A DNA stretch of 64,000 nucleotides, taken from contig NC_056538.1 of the NCBI RefSeq assembly GCF_910596095.1, positions 19,640,501 to 19,704,500 of the forward strand, written 5' to 3'. Made by a program: the position numbers and the translations under genes. Source of the DNA: Thunnus maccoyii (lineage: Eukaryota > Chordata > Actinopteri > Scombriformes > Scombridae). The notes under the pieces were generated by a model. It made no database searches. It was not told where the DNA came from and saw only the letters and a program-made list of their open reading frames with translations. This document shows positions 52,501-61,800 of this stretch, one piece after another (positions within the stretch are counted from its first letter, which is position 1; every line of letters begins with the position of its first letter).

Positions 52501-53738
52501 CTAAAGATGAAACCCTCTTTGATAAACATCTCCTCCAAAATTTAGCAGAGATCAAAATATATGTCTGTGTTCACCTGTGGATGTTCACTGCTAGTATTTT
52601 GAGGTGAGAGAGGTGTTGGATCGATGGGGGATTCGTTCTAATGTTACGTTCAAAAGAAAGATACTTCAGAAGGCAGGGAACTCCTGTTTATATCAGTACT
52701 GTATCTCAAGTTTCTGCTTCGTACCATCGGTGCACGGAGGCGTTGAGTCTGGAGTGGATGCCACCGAGCCATATTCCTCTAAAAGAAAACAAAGTCAAAA
52801 TTTTACATAAATCTGGTGGTGAACCTGTCTTAAAACATTGCTAGAGACAGAAAACTAAACATATTCTTGCTACTTTTACGTGCTGTAAGCCCATTCATTC
52901 AGCACTCTCACATTCATCTTGATGATGCCTCTCAAAACATTCAATCCAGATGAACTTATGTGAAGTGACTAATAACATAAAAGCCCTATCATGCACCGCA
53001 ATGCCTTGTTATGAGTCATTTTTGCTCCCACTGAAATATTGGTAGTTAACATAATCAGCAAATATTAATCTTGATGCAAAATTACATACATACATACATA
53101 ACACCATGTGTGCATCAGTTTCTGATCAAAGGTATCAAACGTGATAATTGGAGCTACATGGTGTAGGTCAGTGAATACAGACTCATTTCCTTACAGTGCT
53201 AAACTGGTAGCAGTAAAGGCCTTTAGTACATTAGATAGCCAGCATGACATTAGCTAATAAATCAACCCAGGCAGAGCAATGAGTGCAGCATATTCTCCTC
53301 TGCATACACTGTATGTGAGCACATGCAAATTATCTTAACCCCTTTCATTTAACTGTAGAGAATATCAGGTGGATGTTGAGAAATATGAAAACACAACAGG
53401 AAAGAAAATAACTGCCAGCAAAGCGTGCACATAAACATCTGCAAATCAACGGGAGGTAACGACAACAACACAGCTTCTGCACTGCATCCACCCATTCAGC
53501 CATGTGTTTATTAAAAGGTAAGAGCAGGAGAGGGGAATGGAGAGTAGGCAGGAAGGGGATAGGAGGGGGGTTGAGGAAACATACACGATGCTCACAGCAG
53601 TTAGCAAGAAAAGATGCTGAGCTGGAACATATGTGACGATGGTATAGTGACATAAACAAATGCAGACCTCAGACACAGAAAGACAGATGGAACAAAAGCA
53701 GACTCACGGCAGTGGGAGAATCCTAAAATCTGGCCCAT
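40579..53738 (-). CDS. rtn2: Reticulon-2, long isoform (10 coding exons, complete)
   Basis: Coding exons are 53738-53708, 52778-52725, 52204-51611, 50303-50091, 44679-44472, 43677-43539, 41818-41749, 41655-41609, 41512-41454 and 40654-40579. They sum to 1,491 bases (496 residues plus TAA) with every phase matching. The N-terminus MGQILGFSHCQE, the STPDST motif, GGNEESE with LQTAREW, and WGTPR followed by ELTFSYIA align with human RTN2, not RTN1/3/4. The middle is acidic and Ser/Pro/Gln-rich. The reticulon homology domain covers about 298-470, with two hydrophobic hairpins (about 311-345 and 414-448). Its exon sizes 208, 139, 70, 47 and 59 equal the classic vertebrate reticulon pattern. Reticulons wedge into the ER membrane and shape tubules; human RTN2 mutations cause spastic paraplegia SPG12. 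The C-terminus ends KPKTQ, without the usual ER-retention-like KKxx/KAxAE ending. Confidence 0.95.
40841..41094. mobile_element. Non-autonomous hAT transposon, 254 bases, with 8-base duplication
   Basis: Left end CCCTGGTTCCCAACCTGGGG and right end GGTTGGGAACCACTG form terminal inverted repeats of the hAT superfamily (CAGTGGTTCCCAACC type). The flanks CTCTAGAT (40833-40840) and CTCTAGTT (41095-41102) are an 8-base target duplication with one change, the hAT hallmark. It lies in the last intron of rtn2 and has no open frame. Confidence 0.88.
44825..45220. mobile_element. Unassigned MITE, 396 bases, with about 29-base terminal inverted repeats
   Basis: The left end, GTGAGTCCAGGCAGAACACA then AAACGAATT, matches the complement of the right end, GTGAGTTCAGACATAATGCA then AAGCGAATT, at about 24 of 29 positions. 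The element sits in the rtn2 intron just upstream of the first reticulon-domain exon. Superfamily and target duplication are unclear. A minus-strand frame of 85 codons crosses the right end and is not a gene. Confidence 0.65.
46716..47055. mobile_element. Longer TTAA-type MITE related to the one at 27.86 kb
   Basis: ACATTTTGGGAAATACACTT, CTTTCTTGCCGAGAGTTAGA, GTTAGCTTAGCTTAGCAT and a degenerate right end (TATTTCTCAAAATATCCC, CTATTTCTTTAAA) match a common teleost MITE, of which the 175-base copy is an internally deleted relative. It lies in the rtn2 intron between the alternative first exon and the first reticulon-domain exon. Confidence 0.75.
48262..48274 (-). CDS. rtn2: Alternative first coding exon of rtn2 short isoform (RTN2-C type)
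   Basis: Thirteen coding bases, ATGGCCAGCAAAG, followed at once by the donor GTGAGA. They read M-A-S-K plus a phase-1 base, which joins the acceptor of the first reticulon-domain exon at 44679 and continues V-M-D-L-I-Y-W. Human RTN2-C begins MGSKVADLLYW, so the exon matches in position, phase and peptide. Spliced to the six shared exons it gives 612 bases, 203 residues plus stop: the bare membrane-shaping domain. The exon is too short for ORF callers. It implies a second promoter inside the gene, upstream of 48274. Confidence 0.88.
48275..48480 (-). promoter_or_regulatory. Putative internal promoter and 5' UTR for the short rtn2 isoform
   Basis: The sequence upstream of the short-isoform start is C/T-rich on plus (G/A-rich on the coding strand). 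It contains GC-box-like CCGCCC/CCACCCCC tracts near 48427-48440. There is no clear TATA box. The call rests on the well-supported alternative first exon beside it; exact promoter limits are inferred. Confidence 0.4.
49686..49714. repeat. (CA)n microsatellite
   Basis: About 10 CA units then TACACACACC, in the rtn2 intron. Confidence 0.85.
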
Positions 53739-54010
53739 ACTCCATCAAGGCATCGCTGGGCCCATCCAGTCTGGAAGCCCCCCCCCCCTCTTTTACTGCT
53801 GACACTCACGTCCTGTGGATATACTCTCTCTCTCTCTCTCTCTCCTCTTCTTCCTCCTCCCTATGTTTCTTGGTCGTCTGTTGAGCAGCTTCCTCCCTCT
53901 AGCTCCTGCCTCCCGCTCTGTCACTCAGCAGCCCCGCCCTGCCTCGCTCCACCATCCTCCGCTCTGCACCCTCCTCTGCCTGTCTCCTCTTGCATCGTTA
54001 TGACTGCAGC
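53739..54010 (-). promoter_or_regulatory. Putative 5' UTR and promoter of the long rtn2 isoform
   Basis: The sequence upstream of the MGQILGF start carries a C run near 53780, a (CT)n tract at about 53823-53843 and a C/T-rich stretch to about 53990. On the coding strand a TATATCC motif lies near 53816-53822. First-exon limits beyond the start codon cannot be fixed from sequence alone. Confidence 0.35.
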
Positions 54011-56020
54011 GGTAGTAGTGTATGCTACAGCAAAGGGAGAAAAGCATGAGTGTGCGTGTCCCTGTGTCTGTCTGAGCCTGTCGTCATCTCCCATTCATAG
54101 CTAACCTATGTGTATCTATCCCTCTCTTCCTCATCATGTGATTTCATCTCAGGATCCTATAGGAGCATGCTGAAAGAGAAGAAATCATTAATAATGTATG
54201 ATATGAGCATATACAACACATACATAGAAAAGTAGCAGATGCATTTAAAAACTGGCAGAACAGATTGAAGCTCCACTGAGATCCATAGCCAACCAACATG
54301 TGAGCTTAGTGGATATATTTCATCCACAACTTTACTATATTTCATATTTCATAATGAAGTCTATCAATTTATTTTACACATACCTTGAGACATATCAAAT
54401 TTTTCACAAAGCACAATCATACAAACAAACCAAAATGAAGCATTTAAGCTGAATAGATAATAAATAATGTATAGACTCACTCAACTAAAAAGCTTTTTTA
54501 TGATGACAAGTGAAGCCTGTGCAATAGTGAAAAGTAGGGGGCAGTGTGTAGCTATAACTGATGCTGCTACAAACTGTTGGGATCATGATTAATGGAAAAA
54601 AGTCATGTAAAGGGTTAGAGTAAGAAATGCAGGAGGTGCAGTACTTTTATAACCTCTGCTTAGATTTATGTGTCACATTTAATACACAAAGGCAATCACG
54701 TGCTTTATATAAGGAATATAATACATAAATAAGAAATGCAAAAAACAGAGCTTTATGGAGTCTTTAAGCTCATTGTTTTGGTTTTCAAGCACGCAACTTG
54801 ACTGTTTTGGTTCACTCTCACCTCTTTCAGAGCTTGTTTTTGGCCACAGCGTGACAGCTGTTTTCAGCAATAAAGCTATAAAAACTGGCTGTACAAAGGG
54901 CAGACAAAGTTAATGACTGCCTGAACATTAGCATTTAGCAGCGAAAGTGGAAACTAAAAACAGAGCTAAAAGGAGTGAATTCTGGACCTACATTAGCCCG
55001 GTGGCCAAAACATGACTCCAAATTAATGCTAATAATGACGCTCCATAAATGATGTGTAAATACGCTACTGTTTACTGACAAGTTGGCTGATATGAATGTG
55101 TCGTTAGCCAACACTGGTCATTCACCAAGACACTTCACTGGTTCTGAAACCAGATCTCAATTTTATTGCCAATAGCCATTATCTCTCTTGTTCCAGATTT
55201 CTTGGACGCCTAGCAGACTCAAAATTATGAGGTTGTAGTTCATTTTCATATGAATATATATTTTCAGCCTCATCAGTGTCAAAACTAGTACTGGGATCCA
55301 GATTTCCTATTGTTAAAGTGGACCTAGCTTGACCGCTCTCTCTTATGTCTTATCGGCCAGTTTGCGATTTGAGGGGGGATGCCATCCACTGTCCGTGGTG
55401 CTGAAGTAGCAAACAGATTTGTAACTGAGCCTTTTTCTCTTGGTCCTGCCCTTCTATCAGTTTCGTTTTGGAGCAACAATATTCTCTAAACTATATACTA
55501 TAAATGCTCAATTCTATACTATATTCTACCCTCTATACTCTATAGAGTAGTGTCATCTTCATGATCAAAGTGACAAGCAGCAACATGTAGTCGCAGAAGA
55601 GTGAGAGGATCATATAGACACACTGCTGCCTGTAGTATTCTTATAATATTTCAATAATATTTCTATGGTAATTCTGAAGTATCTCTGCTGCTGAAAATAC
55701 ACCCCTAGACCAAGCCACTTCTGTAACTAGCTATTTTAGGGGAGACATGACTACAGATATAGTTTTTACTATAGATGTTTGATGTAACCTGGGAGTGGGG
55801 CAGGTTATGTGACTGAGGAAATTAATCTGCACTGACCATTCTGAGTTCAGCTACTACAGTTACATAATGCAAGGTAAAGTTTATACTGTCAAAACTATGA
55901 ATAGGCCTAAGAATAGGCCTACACAAATGTATCTAGCCTGATAGCAGTTCTATGGAATCAAAATTCTAATTGCAATTATAATATCAAGAATTAGCCTAAG
56001 CCTATATGATAATTCTGCAG

Positions 56021-56047
56021 TCCTAGGGTTAGGGTTAGGGTCCTAGG
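56021..56047. repeat. Short interstitial telomere-like repeat
   Basis: TAGGG-TTAGGG-TTAGGG bounded on each side by TCCTAGG. Only about three units. Confidence 0.75.
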
Positions 56048-57599
56048 TCCCACTGAGCCACCCCCCCTGATAAAATTAACTAATCACCTACTGGTCACAT
56101 CCAGATTTCAATGTAGTGTATACAGTATATAGAATGTGAAGGAAATTATACAAACAACACTTATAATCAAGTTTGAATATCTTTTATTGCACATGTCTGG
56201 TTATGTTTTGATTATTCTGAAATCTTAAGCATGTAATCTTTAACAAAGAGAACTTCTGTGAAAATATCTTAGTCACTGAGAGTGAGAACAAAGAAGTAAC
56301 TGATTCAAAAAGGCTAAAGTAGATAAGAAAGTGTGAGAAAGTGTCCAGTCCACTGCTCCCAGTGTATAAAGAGAAATGTATTAAAGGCCCTTCAGCAGCT
56401 TCAAGAAAGTCCCTAGAAAATGATAAGTTACAAGACAATGGTTTAGTTGTTGATTTTTAATTACTTCTATATGATCTGTGTGTTTCTCTGCCTCTGCTTT
56501 TTGCCTGATCCAGACATTGAGCCTGTGTGTACACGTATTAAGGTGTGACAATATTGTAAGAGATCTTTGTCTCATTCCTCTTTATCAGAGTGGAATTGCA
56601 AAATTGCCATTACAAGATATATTGTTTTGAAAATCCTGTTTCAATGTCATTCCCCCACACATTAGTTCACAAGGGTCCCCAACCAGCATGTTGCTCTTTA
56701 AAAGGTGATACTACAGTATGTGTTTACAGTTACCCCCCAAGAGTTGGAGCAAGTACATCTAAATTCTCCTTCTACATATTTAGTTTGGGAATGATTAGCA
56801 AACCGCCGTTAGATGACCTAAGAGGCTAAGAGGAGCGACAAACCAGGTCTGATTTGTTAGAAAACTGATGGATTACGTTACAATATAAAACTGTAAGAAC
56901 ACACACTGATCATCCATAGATGATGTCTGAAGAGCCAAAGAGCCTAAAAATGGCAAATAGAGAAAATATGCAATGTTGTTTGAAAAAAAAACAACAACAA
57001 GGAGGGTTCATGGGAAACGTGGTCTTAATTTTGAGAAGCAAAACCTCATTATCCATGACACTAGTGTTACTTATGGGCTAAAAAATCAGCTCAACCACTG
57101 TCAAGGATCACAATTAATTTAAAATTTCTATATTGATGTTTGTGCTGCACAAATCATGTTTAATCAAGACAGTGACAGGGCAATGCACTTCCTGTGTGAT
57201 CCTGTTTGCTGTGGATCAGTGATGCAGTCTTAACTGGATAAATGAAGGTAAACAAAACAAACACGCTTCACCTGCAACACTGCCAGTGTCCAGCAGAGAC
57301 TAACATCAGCTGATAACAGGTTTAGTCCTACTTATAGCTGGAAAAGAACTAAATATCACACATATAGTCCTTAAAACGATTAAACCGCAAGAGTGCATGT
57401 AAACCAGGTCAGGGGCTCCAAATAAACAGAAGCTAATGAGATTAAGACATACAGCAGTCGTAACAGGCCGACATGGAAGTCACAAACAGTACAGGGCAGA
57501 GTCAGAGTTGGTGTGTCAACAGATTATTTAGCTTGTTTTTATCTTTCATCGTATCTCATTATAGTATTATTTGAATTTCATTATGGTAATATTTTCAAT

Positions 57600-57913
57600 A
57601 GGGCTGCAACTAATGATTATTTTAATTACCGATTAATATGTCATTTATTTTCTCGATTAATGGTTTGGTCAATAAAATGTATGAAAATAGTGAAAAATGT
57701 CGATCACTGTTTCCCAAAGTTGACGTCATCATATGTCTTCTTTTGTCCCGACCAACAGTCCACAACCCAAAGATATTTAGTTTACTGTCACAGAGGACTA
57801 AATAAACCAGAAAATATTTATATTTGAGAAGCTGAAATCAGAGTTTTGATATTTTTTCATAAAAATTAATCTAATTAATTAAATTGATAAATCAACTAAT
57901 TATTGCAGCTCTC
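57600..57913. mobile_element. MITE of the GGGCTGCAACTAATGATTAT family, near complete
   Basis: Left end AGGGCTGCAACTAATGATTA and right end CTAATTATTGCAGCTCT form imperfect terminal inverted repeats. Inside are TCGATTAATGGTTTGGTC, GTGAAAAATGTCGATCACTG, TTTCCCAAAG and AACCCAAAGATATTTAGTTT, all typical of a very common teleost element. No open frame for a transposase. Confidence 0.8.
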
Positions 57914-58399
57914 ATTGTAATTAATATTGCCTTGTGTTTCTTTTATATTTTGTTTTAATTTGTGTTAATGTGCAACCTGCTTTGCCTCAATCAAATTATT
58001 TTGAGACAAAAGGGATTTTTTATGACATATAAAATAACAAAAAATACAAAATACAAAAAATAAAATAACTGAAAGAACCTTGATATGAAGTTGTTTTGTC
58101 AACTACGGTTTCCAAGGTCAAGGATGAACTTTGAAACTCAATTCTTAATACATTTTTCAACACAATAAACAGTCTGCAGTATTGGTTACTGGTTAGCTTA
58201 ATATGTCACTCACTAAGAGAAATGAGCAAAATTACTGAAAGAATTGTGTGGATTCAAAATGTATTGCATCAGACATAAAATCCTCATGCAGATATGCACT
58301 ACTGACTGTGGGACCCCTCTGTGTTGTGTAAAATGTCCATAATCCATGCATGTGTGCAGACACAGGTCATCTGGTCTGCCTTGAAGGCCAGGTGATTAT

Positions 58400-58870
58400 C
58401 CAGCAGTGTTACACAGACTGAGGGAGGGAAAGAGGGACAAGGAGAGGGTGGGGGCAGAGCAGAGGGATAAATCAACAGAAATAGATGGGCCAATAGGAGC
58501 TCAAGGCTGATACAGGAGGGGTGAAGAAGAGAAGGAGGGAGACATAGAAACAGAGAGACAGGGAGGAAGACACCTTATAGTCAATACTGCAAAATAAAAA
58601 AGGACAGAAGGGGGATTCTCGGATTCTACAGAGAGGCTAAGGATTCAAAAATGTTCCTGATCATTTTTAACAGAAAACCAACTCAGTTTTTCATTTAACA
58701 AAAACATTTTTAATTTATAAAGTTACTTTTTGTTTACCTGATTGGAGTGACTCAGCCTAACTGTTGCGCTGGACCTGCTGCGGAAAACACAGGGCCGGAG
58801 GAGGGGCACCAGGAGGAGACGGGCTGCTGTCAGGTCCAGCAGGAAGCTTGAGCACAGGCTCCGTGGGGCC
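58400..58870 (+). promoter_or_regulatory. Putative promoter and 5' UTR of the ppm1n-like gene
   Basis: A CCAAT box (58490-58494, context GGGCCAATAGG) lies about 380 bases before the start codon in a purine-rich stretch. Around 58725-58800 the sequence becomes GC-rich towards the start. An upstream untranslated exon with its own intron cannot be excluded. Confidence 0.3.
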
Positions 58871-61800
58871 ATGAGGACGGCCAGGCGGGCGAGCAATGTT
58901 GAGGTGCCCTCTTTCCTCCGCCAGCTGGTGAAAGAGACGGAGAAGATGGTCACCTTCTTCTTCAAAGGGGGGTCCAGGGACAGAGTGCCCGATGAGGAGG
59001 ACAATTTGGACGAGGACGACTCGATGCCAAGCCCCTACCTGGAGCGTCCCATCTTGGAGAAACATGTGTCAGAGGGGGGTTCTCAGTCAGGGATGAACTA
59101 TGCTGTGGCGAGCATGCAGGGCTGGAGGGCTCAGATGGAGGATGCCCACACCTGCATGCCTCAGCTGAGTGGAGAGTTGAAGGATTGGGGATATTTTGCT
59201 GTGTTTGACGGACATGCAGGCTCCACAGTGGCACAGTACTGCTCCAGAAACCTGCTGGATCGTATCCTGGCTACAGGTACAGAAAAATTTGTGATTAATG
59301 AGATGAATCTGATCATTAAAGACGGTTAGTGTGGCAGTGAACACACTTTTAGTCGTTTATTGTTTAGTTTGTTGTTTGTTCCTTTATGTGCATTTACATG
59401 TCACATATTCTAACAAAATCATCATTTAAACTGAAAACATACTGCTACAGTAATTCCTTAGATAGGTCACATGTGTATGAATATGATTATGTAACGACAA
59501 CGCATTATTTAACTCAAGGATGAAGTATTATATTAAACTGTTTTATAATCAATTCTCTGGATGACACTATGTTCAGTGACTTTACTTGTAGACTTGATTA
59601 AGAGACACAAAGTCTGTGATTAAGAGCAAAGTAGCTGATTAAGAGCAGATTGATCAAGTTTAAACAATTCAGGATCAATGGTAGGATTACATTGGAAAAT
59701 GAACATGCATCAGCACATACAGTATACTCAAAGTTAACATAAGCACATACAATATAATGTGTGCCATATTTATATATACACTTATATACATATCAAAGCA
59801 AAAATTCTGGATATTATAGCATTTGTCTTTTGAGGAGCAAGCAAAGTAATGGAGAAAGTTCAAACAGGGCTGGTTCAAATTTGCTCAGCTGTTGACATTC
59901 ATGCAGAGTTTTATACTTGACATTTAGAGCTGTGAACTGATTGGTCAACCATCTGAGAGGAAGATTAACAATCATTATTACATGGACAGCTCTAATCCTT
60001 AGTCTGTAACTCTTGTTACTGCTGCCTATTATGGCTGGACACTCCTGAAAAGCAGATTTTTAATCTCAAAGGCTTTCCTGGTCACCCAAAATCTAAACAT
60101 TATTTTATTTTACAATCCACATAAACATTGTGTTTGTCATGTTATTGATCTGAGCCGCAGTGTTCATTTCAACCATAAAGATGATGGTCTAGATGTCTGA
60201 TTACACTGACCTTGCAGTATGAAGCTATTAAATGTTGAAGCCTGGTATTTCACAAATCAAATAAAGACAACTGCCACATGTTAGATAGTACATGGCTCTT
60301 AGAGCCAGAAACTACATAGTATGGTCTATATCTATGTATCTTAAAACCAAATGTTTCCACCTCATTTCTCACAGGCGGGGTTAAAGCAAGTGAGGACCCT
60401 GAGCAGGTAAAGGAGGGGATCCATGAGGGCTTCCTGGACATCGATCGCCACATGCACAAACTGGCTCGCCAGGACAACTGGGACCGTAGTGGCTCCACTG
60501 CAGCAGCAGTGATGATTTCACCTCATTACATTTACTTTATCAACTGTGGGGACTCTCGCACCCTGCTCTGTCATAACGGCCAGGTGGTCTTCTACACCGA
60601 GGACCACAAGCCGTTCAACCCCAGAGAGAAAGAGCGTATCCAGAACGCTGGAGGCTCAGTAACCCTGCAGAGAGTGAACGGCTCACTGGCCGTCTCCAGA
60701 GCACTGGGGGACTTTGACTTCAAGGAAGTGGACTGGAGGCCGCAGACTGAGCAGCTAGTGTCACCGGAGCCAGAAGTGTACGAGCTGGAGAGGACGCCTG
60801 AAGACGAGTTCCTAATTCTTGCATGTGACGGTGTTTGGGACGCCATTGGTAATGAGGAACTGTGTGCTTTCGTGCGCAGCCGTCTGCAGGTGTGCGATGA
60901 CCTGAGAGAGATTTGTGCCCAAGTCATTGACCTCTGTCTCTACAAGGTGAGAAGTCCACGCCACTGTGATACATAAACAAAGAGCATAAATATAAGAGAT
61001 GGTTTGATGAAAGATTCAGATACTAACACATTTCATCAGGAAGAAAGAATCACTGGAATGGCAAACAGACTGAAATACTTTGCTAATGTTTGATGAAAAT
61101 AATGAGGAAGAAGATAATTTGTCATGGGCACCTCAGCATAAAGGCAGCTGAAACAGCTTTATCATGACTATGGGTATTGTTTGCAACTTAATGATACTAC
61201 TGCCAATGATATTATGATACCTGAGTTTTGATAACAATACCAAAATGATACATTTTTGATTTTCATGAACTTTGGCAAGAATAAGCAATGAGACAGAAAA
61301 TTAACTCTTGACATTGACTCGTAGTTTACAAAACACTCTCACCACCAGTAGTATTTAGTAGGAGCTTTTAATCAATCAAAAAAATAAAGATTGAAAGTTC
61401 AAAAGCTACGAAATGGACCTTGTGGTGAGTGTTTGTCTGTTTCCAAGGTCAAGAATGAACAATAATACAATTCTGTGACAACTGGGCATCTCAATCTGCA
61501 GAGGAACATCGTATGATATGATCAAAAGCTCCAGAACAGCTACTAAATGGACTTTGTGGTGAGAGTGTTGAAGCATAGACATATTTTCTACAAAACCCCT
61601 TTTTAAAATTGAATAATTAAAATCCAGATAAAATCCAAAATAAATAAATCCAGAATTCTCAAATGTTAAATGTTGCCTCAACAGTATTTTAGCCAAAATA
61701 AAATAGTCTAAAATTTGATATGCTGTGCTACCTTTGGTCATTACCACAAAAGCAGGTATGCAACTAACTATTATTTTCATTATCGATTAATCTGCCAATT

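Larger units (their letters stand above)
54011..58399. other. Intergenic stretch between divergent rtn2 and ppm1n
   Basis: Includes a dispersed repeat related to the 4.7 kb sequence (about 54740-55090), a short interstitial telomere-like array (56021-56047) and a MITE (57600-57913). No exon supported. Regulatory sequence shared by the divergent genes could lie here. Confidence 0.45.

Noticed and set aside
40579..53738. Another reticulon (RTN1, RTN3 or RTN4)
   Set aside because: The MGQ-L start, the GGN-ES / L-TARE segment and WGTPR-ELTFSYIA are RTN2 features, and the PPM1N neighbour agrees.
58723..59234. Minus-strand frames of 90-102 codons opposite ppm1n exon 1
   Set aside because: Antisense shadows of a GC-rich coding exon.
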